Source: Actinobacteria bacterium OV450 (lineage in GTDB: Bacteria > Actinomycetota > Actinomycetes > Streptomycetales > Streptomycetaceae). From it: a DNA stretch of 56,799 nt. Numbering within the stretch: the stretch's first letter is position 1; every line of letters starts with the position of its first letter. Location: positions 1-56,799 of the forward strand of contig LJCW01000326.1 of the NCBI GenBank assembly GCA_001298555.1, written 5' to 3'. Shown in pieces: positions 1-9,100 of this stretch. The notes beneath the pieces are model-generated. The model did not search any database and was not told the DNA's origin. It saw only the letters and a list, made by a program, of their open reading frames with translations. Made by a program: the position numbers and the translations under genes.

Positions 1-127
1 CTCCTATCGGACCCGCCAACGGCGCGAGCTCCTCGCCAAGGAGAACCGAGCAAACCGGGACTGACCGGACCCCAGGGGGTCAATTTTCAGAGGGCCGGAA
101 GGGGTCAGTTTTCAGGGAGCGTTGACA
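1..127 (+). mobile_element. Right end of an IS21-family insertion sequence
   Basis: The segment holds the tail of an istB-like ATPase gene followed by a terminal region ending in GCGTTGACA at 127, the complement of a TGTCAACGC end. Two near-identical motifs, GGGGTCAATTTTCAG (76-90) and GGGGTCAGTTTTCAG (101-115), match the repeated terminal binding sites of IS21 elements. The element continues off the left edge, so the other end and the target duplication cannot be seen. It interrupts the cupin gene that follows rppA. Confidence 0.8.
2..64 (+). CDS. istB: IS21-like transposition helper ATPase (IstB), C-terminal fragment
   Basis: The last 20 codons of an open frame enter from the left edge and end at a TGA at 62-64. 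The peptide ends with SYRTRQRRELLAKENRANRD, a charged tail like that of IstB helper proteins of actinobacterial IS21 elements. IstB is the AAA+ partner of the IstA transposase. The assignment rests on this short tail together with the IS21-type terminal repeats directly downstream. The gene is cut by the window edge; nothing shows it is broken. Confidence 0.65.
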   Translation, partial: SYRTRQRRELLAKENRANRD

Positions 128-282
128 CGCGACTGTTCGCCGGTCACCTTGAACGTCACCTGCTGCGCGGCGGTGCGCAGCGTGCGGCCACCGCCGGGCG
201 GCACGATCAGGCCGCCGGCTCGCCGCGGGGCCGTGGGGGACGTGGCGGATTTGGTCGCGGTGGCCGCTTCGGGAAGGGTCAC
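128..282 (-). pseudogene. Cupin-like gene truncated by IS21 insertion
   Basis: A GTG start at 282-280 overlaps the rppA stop as GTGA, so the gene was translationally coupled to rppA. About 51 codons can be read before the IS end at 127; the frame then runs a few codons into the IS and stops at 112. The readable part includes GGLIVPPGGGRTLRTAAQ and VTFKVTGEQSR, which resemble the N-terminus of small cupin proteins found beside rppA in other streptomycetes (from memory, not searched). The beta-barrel core and metal ligands are missing, so the fragment should not be functional. Confidence 0.6.
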
Positions 283-1331
283 GGCGTACGGCTCCAGCGG
301 CCCAGTGTCATCTCGGCGGTGATGCCCGGCCCGAATCCGGCCAGCAGGCCGCGGGCCCGGTCGGGGGCGCCACCCTCGTCGAACAGCCGACGCAGCGCGT
401 CCAGTACGACGACGCTCGCCACGTTTCCGTACTCGGTGAGCGTGGCCCGGCTGAAGCGGAAGGTGTCCGGGGGAACGCCCAGGAACTTGCTGAGGTCGTC
501 GAGGATCCGTGGCCCCCCGGCGTGCACGATGTAGAAGTCGAGGTCGGACGCGTCCCAGCCGTGTCCGTCGGCGAGGGCGCACAGCGCGGGGGCGAGCGGC
601 TCCATGGTGCCAGGCACCCGCTTGTCGAGCAGGAAGTGGAAGCCGGTGGCGCGTACGTCGTAGGCGATCCAGCCCTCGGTGCCCGGGACCAGGTACGAGC
701 CGTTTCGCTCCAGGTGGACGCCGGCGCCGCCCGTCCCGCGGACCACCGCGGCGGCCACACCATCGCCGAACAGGCCGTTGGACAGCAGAGATCCGATGCC
801 GACGTCGGTGGGCTGGTAGCACAGGGAGCAGAACTCACAGGCCACGATCAGCGCGTTGGCCTCCGGATAGGCGGTGCAGAAGTCGTGCGCCCGGTTGATG
901 GCGGCACCGCCGGCCGCGCAGCCCAGCTGGGCGATGGGCAACTGCCGGGTGGTGGAGGGAAGTCCCATCGTGTTGATGAGCCATGCGGTGAGCGAGGGCA
1001 TCATGAACCCCGTGCAGGACACGTAGATGACCAAGTTGATGTCGGCGGCACGCAGCCCGGCGTCCTCAAGGGCTCGCCGTACTACCAGGGGCACGCGCGC
1101 CTTGGCCTCTGCCGCGTAGCGCCGGTTGCGCTCTTCGAAGCCCGGGTGTGCGAGCGTCTCTTCGACCGGTTGCACCAGGTACCGGGTCCGTACCCCGGTG
1201 TTCTCGATCAGGCGCAGCGAGAGGCCCAGTTGGGGGTGGTCGGCATGGCGCGAGCGCGCGAGCTCAAGCGTCTCCTCCATGGTGATGACGTACTCCGGAA
1301 CTGACACTGCAGGCCGACATAACGTCGCCAT
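279..1331 (-). CDS. rppA: 1,3,6,8-tetrahydroxynaphthalene synthase (type III polyketide synthase)
   Basis: The 350-residue chalcone-synthase-fold enzyme should condense five malonyl-CoA units into 1,3,6,8-tetrahydroxynaphthalene, which autoxidises to flaviolin and feeds naphthoquinone or melanin-like pigments. The catalytic triad falls at the RppA positions: Cys138 (AQLGCAAGG), His270 (IVHAGGPR) and Asn303 (TEYGN). The extra THNS cysteine, Cys106 (VSCTGFM), is present. The ATG at 1331 has a G-rich Shine-Dalgarno a few bases upstream. The gene is intact, but the next gene of the operon is destroyed by the IS and no P450 is visible, so a pathway beyond THN may be lost or may rely on genes beyond the left edge. 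Confidence 0.95.
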   Translation of the reverse strand: MATLCRPAVSVPEYVITMEETLELARSRHADHPQLGLSLRLIENTGVRTRYLVQPVEETLAHPGFEERNRRYAAEAKARVPLVVRRALEDAGLRAADINLVIYVSCTGFMMPSLTAWLINTMGLPSTTRQLPIAQLGCAAGGAAINRAHDFCTAYPEANALIVACEFCSLCYQPTDVGIGSLLSNGLFGDGVAAAVVRGTGGAGVHLERNGSYLVPGTEGWIAYDVRATGFHFLLDKRVPGTMEPLAPALCALADGHGWDASDLDFYIVHAGGPRILDDLSKFLGVPPDTFRFSRATLTEYGNVASVVVLDALRRLFDEGGAPDRARGLLAGFGPGITAEMTLGRWSRTP

Positions 1332-1732
1332 GCAACACCCCCTTCCCCGCGGGCCGGCCAGACTGTCCGGTCAGGCTCGACTCGCTGAGTAACGACCACT
1401 CCCGGTACGGGTCACGGCGGCCGGCAGGTCGGCGAATCCGTGAAGCGGCTCTGTGCGAACTGCCGGTGGCCTCTGCCCACGGACAGCTCCGTCCTGCCGC
1501 TCGGCGCAGCAGTGAGCGAGGTGGACCGTCTCACGATCCGGCTCGACAGGCCACCAAGGAGGAATCCCCTCGTCCACCAGTTCGGCGGAAGAGCGCACCG
1601 CACCTGCCGGCCTGGGGCGCCCCCTGGGATGCCGACTCCTCGTCATGGCGACAGCGCATACGCGTGGCGGCGCTCCACGCGGTCAGGGACTTCCCGCTCC
1701 AGGAGGCTCGGGGCTCCTCGTCGGCGGAGCGG
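1332..1732. other. Intergenic gap upstream of rppA
   Basis: About 400 bases lie between the rppA start and the FUSC stop, both on the minus strand. Open frames exist on both strands, but none shows a recognisable domain together with a convincing ribosome site. The rppA promoter should be here; I cannot point to a clear -10/-35 pair. Confidence 0.5.
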
Positions 1733-3910
1733 TCACCCGCCCCGGTGCGCGGGCCCCGACCCGTCACCTCGTGCGGCGACGGCCGTCCGAGCCCGCTGCT
1801 CCTCGCGAGCGGAACCGACGTCCCGTTCCAGGGGTGTGCGGCTCACGGCCGTCGCGAAGTCCTCCAGGGCCCGCTTCTGCAGTTCCGCCCCGCGTCGCAC
1901 CACCGGACTCCCGTCCGCGGTCGCGCCCTCCCACGCGTCGAGCGCCTCCTCCACGCGCCGCCAGTTCGGATTCCTGCGCTCGCGTACGTCGACTGCCGCC
2001 TGTGCGGTACCCGCCTCCAAGGCCTCGGCGAACCGCTCCGCCCCGGGGGCGAAACGGCTGCTGTCCGCCTGCGGGACGTGGCTCTCCATGAGCATCGCCG
2101 CCCGGCCGAATCCCTTGAGCGCCTCCTGCGCCTCGTCCGCCTCGCGTGACGTCAGGCCCCTGGGGCGGACCGGTTCCTGCTTTGCCCGGTCGTAGGCGCC
2201 CTGCCAGGCGGCACGCGCCTCCCTGCTGGCCAGCAGGGCCCTGCGCATGTCAGCCTGATGCTCCGGGGTCGGTTCCGCGTAGTTGCGGAGCACCGCGGCC
2301 GCGTAGCGGCCGTTGGCTGCGAGCCAGTCCGCAAGCCGGTCCGGCAGTCGGGGCGTCTCCCATGCGGGGAACACCACGTACGCCGCCATTGCCAGCGCGC
2401 CGCCCAGCATGGTGAGCACCACCCGATCCGGCACCGTCTGCTCCCAGGCCTGACCGCCCATGCCGAGCAGGAAGACGACGTACGCGGCGGTGAAGCACTG
2501 GGAGTAGGCGTAGCCGGTGCGGATCAGCATGTACGACAGGCCCGCCGAGGCCACCGCCAGCACGCCGAAGGCATGGGCGTCCGGGCCCAGGGCCCGGACC
2601 ACGCCGGTGGCGAGCGCGACTCCCACCAGGGTCCCGGCGAGACGGGCCACCGCGCGCGCGTACGTCCGGTGGAAGTCCGGCCGCATCACCATCACCGACG
2701 CGATGGGCGCCCAGTAGCCGTGACCCAGGGGAAGCCGCGAGGCGATCAGGTAACCGACCGTGGCCACCGCCGCCAGGCGGACGGCGTGCCGGAACACGGG
2801 CGAGTCCAGGCGGAGCTCACGGCGGACCGACCGGAAGACGATCGGGACCAGCCGGAACATCGTCGGGCGCACCAGGAGCTGGGCCCCCTTGGGGTGGGGC
2901 TGCTCGGGCGTCTTCCCGCGCGCGCCGCCGCACCGGGCGATCTCCAGGGCCTCGCCGAGCAGTTCGACGAGCCGCTCCGCTGCATGCCGCGCGGGCCCCT
3001 CCAGCACCTCGGCCTCCTCGTCGATGCGCAGGACGTCCGTGGTCCGGGCCGGCACCTCGGCGGGGGTGCCGCGGCGGATCGAACGGGCGGCCGCGTCCAG
3101 GACATCGGCGGCCGCGGCGAGCAACTCCCGCGCGCGGTCCCGCCCGGGCCCCTCCGCCGGGGCGCCGACGTCCGGGTCGGCGAGCGCGGCGACGACCGGC
3201 CGGATGCGCTCGGCGAGTCCCCGGGGGCCGTGGAGGGCGGGGGGCCGCGTGCGGGCCTGTGACGGTGTGACTGCGGCCGCCTCCCGGGCCGTCATCAACG
3301 GCTCCGGGTCGAAGGGGGCGGTCGGGTCGTTCCGCAGTCGGCGGGCGTAGTCCGCCACGGCGGCAAGGGCGTCGGCGAGCGCGTCACGATGCCTCCCCCA
3401 CCGGCGGATCGGGAACAGAAGGATCAGCACGGCCTGCGCCACGCCTCCCAGCGCGATGATCACGGCGTGCTCCAGGGCTCGTCCGACGCTCGTGGGCAGG
3501 GTGACGGTCACCAGCATGCTGCCGACCGTCGTCGCAGCGACGATCCCAGCGGTCGACCCCACGGCCCACGCCATCCCCGCGGCAAAGGTCCAAACGGCCA
3601 GGAGCGGGAGGAACGTAACGAGCCGCCCTGCTGCCAGGTAGCCCACGAACGTACTGAACGCCAGACCCGCGCCCGCGCCGATCGCGATCACCTTGCGGGG
3701 GCGCCACGTGCGCTGGAAGGTGGCTCCGCCCGCGGAGTAGGCGCCAAGGGCGGCGGAGGCGGCGTACGCAGGGGAGACCAGCCACAGCGCCGGCCCGATG
3801 ACGAGCGCCATCCCGGCCGCCGTGCGCAGCGCGAGCAGGGGCTCCAGCCGCGTCTCCTCGATCGTGAGTCCGGATCGCACGACTTCCCCGAAGGACCGCA
3901 GCCACGTCAC
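1733..3910 (-). CDS. FUSC-family inner-membrane transporter (aromatic acid exporter-like)
   Basis: The 725-residue protein has two hydrophobic blocks, roughly residues 25-165 and 375-510, each with several membrane spans and each followed by a long charged cytoplasmic region. This duplicated layout is that of the FUSC/YccS/AaeB family, whose members are proposed to export aromatic acids or related compounds. Charged stretches such as RRWGRHRDALADALAA follow the first block. The ATG at 3910 is used. It lies upstream of rppA on the same strand but 400 bases away, so co-transcription is uncertain. The substrate cannot be told; export of a phenolic product is possible given the polyketide synthase nearby. 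Confidence 0.8.
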   Translation of the reverse strand: MTWLRSFGEVVRSGLTIEETRLEPLLALRTAAGMALVIGPALWLVSPAYAASAALGAYSAGGATFQRTWRPRKVIAIGAGAGLAFSTFVGYLAAGRLVTFLPLLAVWTFAAGMAWAVGSTAGIVAATTVGSMLVTVTLPTSVGRALEHAVIIALGGVAQAVLILLFPIRRWGRHRDALADALAAVADYARRLRNDPTAPFDPEPLMTAREAAAVTPSQARTRPPALHGPRGLAERIRPVVAALADPDVGAPAEGPGRDRARELLAAAADVLDAAARSIRRGTPAEVPARTTDVLRIDEEAEVLEGPARHAAERLVELLGEALEIARCGGARGKTPEQPHPKGAQLLVRPTMFRLVPIVFRSVRRELRLDSPVFRHAVRLAAVATVGYLIASRLPLGHGYWAPIASVMVMRPDFHRTYARAVARLAGTLVGVALATGVVRALGPDAHAFGVLAVASAGLSYMLIRTGYAYSQCFTAAYVVFLLGMGGQAWEQTVPDRVVLTMLGGALAMAAYVVFPAWETPRLPDRLADWLAANGRYAAAVLRNYAEPTPEHQADMRRALLASREARAAWQGAYDRAKQEPVRPRGLTSREADEAQEALKGFGRAAMLMESHVPQADSSRFAPGAERFAEALEAGTAQAAVDVRERRNPNWRRVEEALDAWEGATADGSPVVRRGAELQKRALEDFATAVSRTPLERDVGSAREEQRARTAVAARGDGSGPAHRGG

Positions 3911-4058
3911 GCCGTGAGCCTAGCCGGAACACCCTGCCGGGTCCCGTCGGCAGCGCCGTCGCCCGCTGACGGCCGGAAGCAAGTGTTCGCCCTCGCAGCT
4001 CTTCCCGACGCCGGTGGGGCGAGGAGGATGAACGAGCACGACAGGGCGGTGGGCACGG

Positions 4059-4175
4059 CTACAGCTTGAGGTTCCACACCCATTGCTGGTGTGCGGCGCC
4101 GTGGCAGGACCAGACCTGCACCGGTGCGCCGTCATCGGTCCGCCGGTCGGCGACGTCGAGGCAGAGGGCCGGGAA
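4059..4175 (-). pseudogene. Decayed ricin-type beta-trefoil lectin tail
   Basis: On the minus strand a frame ending at TAG (4061-4059) reads ALCLDVADRRTDDG, then APVQVWSCHGAAHQQWVW, then NLKL. The CLDV, DG-x-x-VQVW and QQW elements are the signature of one ricin-B (beta-trefoil) repeat. Only this last repeat is recognisable; there is no signal peptide, start codon or upstream catalytic domain. It is best read as the remnant of a secreted carbohydrate-binding protein. Confidence 0.5.
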
Positions 4176-4225
4176 GGGGACTGCATGGATGCTCCGGATG
4201 GACGGACCGACGTTTGGGGGCGTCC

Positions 4226-4639
4226 TCAGTGTTCGGTGGGAACGGAGGTGATGAGGAGGTTCTCGTATTCGGCCGGGGGCCAGAGGCGCTCGTCGTAGTC
4301 CGGGGCCCGCATCCAGGAGATGCTGAACATGCGCAGGCTGTTCCAGGTCCCGGCGAGTTCGTTCTCCATGTCGGCGTCGCCCCGGTGGTAGAAGTCGTAG
4401 CAGTCCTGTAGCTCCGCCCAGGTCTGGTCGATCGCCCGGTGCAGGGTGTCGGCCATCCGATGCTCCTCGGTGCCGGGCGGGTGGGCTTCGACGAGGTAGG
4501 CGGTGCGCCGGAGCAGGAAGTCGTGGAGGGCGTCCATGTGCGCGCGGGTGATACTGCGTGCCGGGATCCGAGGAGCCCTCCGGCGACGGCGTACCCGGGG
4601 CCGCCGCCGGACCGGGGCGGGGGCGTCAGCGTTCGACAT
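4226..4639 (-). CDS. Conserved hypothetical protein, coupled to the propeller gene
   Basis: I do not recognise this 137-residue protein. The first ~35 residues are very basic, with a run of arginines (PRVRRRRRAPR). The rest is predicted helical and rich in aromatic residues (YDFYHRG, TWNSLRMFSISW), without Cys-metal motifs or membrane spans. The ATG at 4639 overlaps the end of the upstream gene by 14 bases, so the two are probably translated from one mRNA. An internal ATG at 4537 would remove the basic tail, but neither start has a strong ribosome site. No function can be assigned. Confidence 0.6.
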   Translation of the reverse strand: MSNADAPAPVRRRPRVRRRRRAPRIPARSITRAHMDALHDFLLRRTAYLVEAHPPGTEEHRMADTLHRAIDQTWAELQDCYDFYHRGDADMENELAGTWNSLRMFSISWMRAPDYDERLWPPAEYENLLITSVPTEH

Positions 4640-5912
4640 GGGCCGTGCTCCAGCGCCGCAGCCCGATGGCGGAGAGTTCGACGAGTTCGCCGCGAGCCAG
4701 GTCGTGGTGTGTGGGCCGGAAACCGGCGAGCGTGCCGAGGCGGGAGCCGCTGGTCGGATCCCAGATCTCCAGGCCGGCCTGCGAGGAGGAGTACAACAGG
4801 CCGTCCGCGGCGAAGAAGCGGCCGTCCGGTCCGCCGAACGTCGCGACTTCCTTGAGTGTGCTCCCGCCGGGCTCACGGCCGAGGAGGAAGACCCGGGCAC
4901 CCGGGACCAGTTCCTGTCCGTCGTCGCCCAGATCACCGACGACCAGGTGCTCCTCGTCGAGCCAGGCGACCGGACGGTTCCAGTGGTCGTCGCAGCTCGG
5001 CAGCTCCCACCGGTCGGTGCCCTCGGTCCAGGCGCCTTCGCCGTGGGTGAGCCACTGCTCCAGGGTCCAGGCGAAGATCCGGCCGATGGGGTGCCACCAC
5101 CAGGTGTCCGACGCGATCCTGGTGCCCGCCGGGCTGAGGTGCAGCGCCCCGTGGAAGTAGCCCGCCCAGGCCGTGTGGGCTTCGGCCATCGGTATCCGGG
5201 TCACCTGGGCGCCCGTCGCCGCGTCCGCGGCCTCGATGACCCTCCACTTCCTCCGGTACAGGACCACGGTGCGTCCGGCGTGTTCCGTGAACGCCATGGA
5301 GAACGGCACGGTGTGGCTGTAGTACCCGTCGTTCTCCAGGGAGAGGGTGACGGCTCCGGTGGACAGGTCGATGACCTCTCCCGTGCGGCCGTGGTCGACG
5401 ACGACGGCGGCGAAGGCACCGTCACGGGAGGCGTGCAGCCGCAGGGCCTGTTCATGCCCGACCCAGGGCCTGGCGTCGGCCGGCACGGTGACCGTGCTGC
5501 GGGCGGCCTCGGTGCACGTGCCGGAGTCCGTGTCCCAGCGAAGGATCCGCCCGTCGTCGCACAGGAGCAGGAAGCCGTTCTCCGTCGGCGCGACGTCCAG
5601 CACCGGGCCGGCCTCGGCGGGCAACTGCGTGGTCTGCACCATGCCGGGAACCGGCCGGGACGCGTCGATGGTCTGCGGGAGGCCGACCACGCCGAGCGAG
5701 CAGCCCTCGGTCGCATCGAAGCAGTCTTCGCAGACCGCCGCGGATACCGCCGTGGCGGCCTCGTTGCGGCAGAGTCCACAGATGCGCTGCCGCTCCACGC
5801 CCCGACCGGTGTAGTGGATGTAGTGGTCGAGCGGGACCGCGGTGGCGGTCCGGATGTGCTCGCACAGGGGCAGGCCGTAGGCAGGTGCGTCGTGACCGCA
5901 GATGAGGGCCAT
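4626..5912 (-). CDS. Cys-rich N-terminus plus beta-propeller-like protein
   Basis: The first ~80 of 428 residues carry paired cysteines and histidines (ICGH, CEH, ICGLCRNEA, VCEDCF), likely one or two zinc knuckles. The remainder has repeated strand blocks of WD/quinoprotein type (RILRWDTDSG, YSSSQAGLEIWDPTSG), with about five to seven repeats by eye. No enzyme motif is visible, so a scaffold or binding role is likely. The start at 5912 has AAGGAG seven bases upstream. The 5' region contains a striking triple 11-bp repeat (6055-6087), and the next gene upstream encodes a SARP activator, so this gene is a plausible SARP target. Confidence 0.65.
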   Translation of the reverse strand: MALICGHDAPAYGLPLCEHIRTATAVPLDHYIHYTGRGVERQRICGLCRNEAATAVSAAVCEDCFDATEGCSLGVVGLPQTIDASRPVPGMVQTTQLPAEAGPVLDVAPTENGFLLLCDDGRILRWDTDSGTCTEAARSTVTVPADARPWVGHEQALRLHASRDGAFAAVVVDHGRTGEVIDLSTGAVTLSLENDGYYSHTVPFSMAFTEHAGRTVVLYRRKWRVIEAADAATGAQVTRIPMAEAHTAWAGYFHGALHLSPAGTRIASDTWWWHPIGRIFAWTLEQWLTHGEGAWTEGTDRWELPSCDDHWNRPVAWLDEEHLVVGDLGDDGQELVPGARVFLLGREPGGSTLKEVATFGGPDGRFFAADGLLYSSSQAGLEIWDPTSGSRLGTLAGFRPTHHDLARGELVELSAIGLRRWSTAHVER

Positions 5913-6054
5913 GGTGGAACTCTCCTTGAGACGGGGATACGGAGCGGCGCGGCAGCGTGCCGGGCTTCGGCCGTCGGCGATGACGCCGGGAACGGTCCAC
6001 GAGGGGGCCCGGCACAGCCGACTCCGTGTTGATCACCATGCTGGCACCCGGGCA

Positions 6055-6087
6055 TTGGCATCGGCTGGGCATCCGCTTGGCATCGGC
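6055..6087 (-). promoter_or_regulatory. Three tandem 11-bp direct repeats, candidate SARP operator
   Basis: On the plus strand three consecutive 11-mers read TTGGCATCGGC (6055-6065), TGGGCATCCGC (6066-6076) and TTGGCATCGGC (6077-6087); copies one and three are identical. An 11-bp period puts each unit on the same DNA face, the known geometry of SARP binding sites. The array lies about 145 bases upstream of the propeller gene start and just after the stop of a SARP gene. No clear -10 box follows at the classical distance. Confidence 0.6.
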
Positions 6088-6128
6088 CCCGGCCGCCCTG
6101 CCCGGCAATCGCCAAGCGCCCGGTCCGG

Positions 6129-9100
6129 TCAGACTGCGTGAGCCCGGGCCAGGGACCTGATGCCGTCCGCGGCAGCCGCTCGACCGTGCTCCGACCCCCA
6201 CAGCGCGGCCACTTCGCCGCCTTCCCGGAAGGCCGCGCGCGCGGCGGGCACGTCACCGAGCAGAGCATGCAGCTCGCCCAGCGCGAGGGCCAGGGGGCGG
6301 GTACAGAAGGCGGTGGTGGCGGCCGAACCGAACTGGTTCCGCACGGCATCCAGCAGGGGGACGAGCGCGGCTGCCGCCTCGGTGTCGCCGAGCAGACACG
6401 CCAGTCGGGCGCGGGCTCCGAGGCGTACCCCGTAGAAGTGGTCCTTCACGGGATGCGGATCGAAGCGAACCGTGCGAGCCTCCTCGAACCTGCCCTGGAG
6501 AGCGAGGACCAGTGCGAGTGCTTCCCCGCCGCGTGTGCCCCAGGCGGCGGCCACCGTACGGGCCAGCGGTTCGATCTCCGCGACCCGGCCCTGGCTCAGC
6601 CGGATCGTGATCAGGCCCCGGGCATGGAGGTCGGCGGCGCGCGGGGCGTTGTGCCGGATCAGCCGCTCCCGGACCTGCCCGTACAGGTCCTCCGCCTGCG
6701 CGAAGTGGCCCCGGGCGTGGGCGAGCATGGCCAGCGTGGAGAGGCTGGCCGCCTCGGCCTCCGGCATGCGGTACCGGCGTGCGACGGCCAGGCCCAGGCG
6801 GGAGTGGCGCTCGACGGCTTCCGAATCGTTGCCGATGGCGGAGATCATCGCGTCCACCTGCTCGCACACCCACCGGTGGGCGGGCAGGTCGTGCCTCTTG
6901 GTCAGTGCCCGCAACTCGGCGACCACGGGGATGCACCGAGCAGCCTGCGTTTCGTGCGGCAGCAGCTTCGTCATCGTGGTGAGGGCGGCCGCGAGCAGGT
7001 TCGGGTCCCCTGCGCTGCGGGCGAGACCGAGCTGCTGCTCGGCCGCTTCCCGGGCTCTTCCGTCGGTGTCCTCGGGCAGTTCGTCCACCCGCGCCTGCAG
7101 CAGCCGGGCGAGGTCCGCGGGCTCCAGGCCCGGCCTGACGATCAGACGGTCCAGAGTGTCGACCACGTGCAGGTCCACCCCTTGGTGGCTCCGGGTCAGC
7201 CACGGGGTGGGCTCGGTCCATGCCGTGAACGCGGCGACGGCGAGGTCTTCACGACCGGCCCGTTCGGCGACCTCAAGGGCACGGTGACGCGTGATGATGG
7301 CTGCATCACCGGACCCGGCCCGGACGTGGGCACGCAGCAGGGCGCCGAGCAGGCCGACCGCGCGCTCGGCCCGTTCGTCGGCGCAGGCCGGTATCAGCTC
7401 GGCGGCTTCCAGGGCCTGGTGGAGAAGGTCGACGCTCACGTCGTGGGCGTAGCGGTGCTCGGCGAGTTCGGCGGCACGCAGCGCGAATCCCACCGCCTGC
7501 CGGGCCTTCGCCGGGTCGCCCGCCCGGGTGAAGTGCACGGCGAGCGCCGGCAAGTCGTCCGGTCTCAGACGGGCGAGCGTGTCGGCCAGGCGGCCGTGCA
7601 GCAGGCCGCGCCGCAGTCCGGTGAGGTCGCCGTAGACGGTGTCGCGCAGCAGCGGATGCGTGAACGAGACGTGGCCGGGGGCCGGTTCGGTCAGCAGTCC
7701 GTCCGCGATGCAGAGCTCCAGCGCGCCCACGACCGCGGCCGGTGACAGGCCGGAGGCTTCACGCAGCACCGCGACATGGGTTTCGCTGCCCGCGACCGCG
7801 GCCAGCCGTACGACATCGGCGGCTTCCCGGGGCAGTCGGGCGAGCCGCTGGCGTACGACGTCGCGGATGCCGTCGGGCACGCGCGCGACGGCCTGCGCCG
7901 CGTCGCCCCCGGTCAGCAGCCGGGCGCTCTCACCGACGAAGAAGGGGTTGCCGCCCGTGCGTTCCGCCAGGACGGCCACGACCTCGGCGTCCACCTCCCG
8001 GCCGCAGAGCGAGCGCACGAGCGTACGGACTTCGGTGACGTCGAGTCCGGTCAATGCGACACGGAAGGGATCACGCCGGGCGAGTCCGGCCATCGTCGGT
8101 GCGAGACGGCTGTCGGCACGCCCTGGGCGGTAGGCGGCCACCACCAGCAGCGGGACACCCTCGACGCCGGCCGCCCGGCCCAGCAGGGCCAGCGTCTCCT
8201 CGTCGGCCTCGTGGACATCGTCGATGATCACGGCGAGCGGGCAGCGCGCCGCCGCCGAAGCCAGCCATCGGGCGAATGCCGTGTGCAGCCGGAACCGGCC
8301 GGCCGTGGCGTCGCCGTGCGGCGGGACCGTGGCGCCCAGAGGGTCGATCAGCCTCGACAGCGGCCCCACGCGCTCCGGCGGGAGGAGGCGCGCAAGTTCA
8401 CCCAGTGCCTCCGTCCAGGCCCACGCCGCCGGGACGCCGGCGTCGTCCGGACACCGGCCCGCCACCACCGTCCAGCCCCGCGCCCGCAGCGAATCGGCGA
8501 AACGGGCCAGGAGCGCGGTCTTCCCCGCACCGCCCTCACCCGCGACCAGTGCGGACGCTCCGCCCCCCAGGGCCGCCCGTGCCGCCCGTTCCAGCACCTC
8601 CAGTTCGCGCCGCCGCCCCACGAAGGGCACCGGGGAGGCGGGCACCGCTCCACTGCCGACAGCGGCGGGTACGCCCGGCGCACCGGCCACGCCAACTACG
8701 GGCACAGCTCTCGGGGATGGCTGTTCGACCGGCGTGATGGACGTGTTCGGGGTGGCCGGGGCAGGTACCGCGGCCGACAGGACATCCAGGTCGCTGCGGA
8801 GGATCGCCCTCTCCAGCTCGACCAGCCGGGCCCCCAGGTCCAGCCCGAGTTCCTCGGCGCACACGGCGGCCGCGCGCCGCAGCGCCGCGAGCGCGTCTCC
8901 CTGACGCCCGGTCGCCCACAGACCCAGGGCCAGCAGCCGCCATCCCTCCTCGCGCAGCGGATGACGGCGTACGTGTGCCTCCGCGGTCGGCACCACCTCG
9001 TGCGGGCGACCCACCCCCAGGCTGCTCGCCATCGCCAGCTCCTGTGCCATGAGCAGCAGTTCGTCCAGCCGCGCGATCTCCCCGTCCGCCCACGAGCCGG

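Noticed and set aside
1440..2195. Plus-strand frame starting KRLCANCRW near the rppA promoter region
   Set aside because: A CxxC near the start caught my eye, but the rest is Arg/Pro/Ser-rich and overlaps the FUSC gene antisense.
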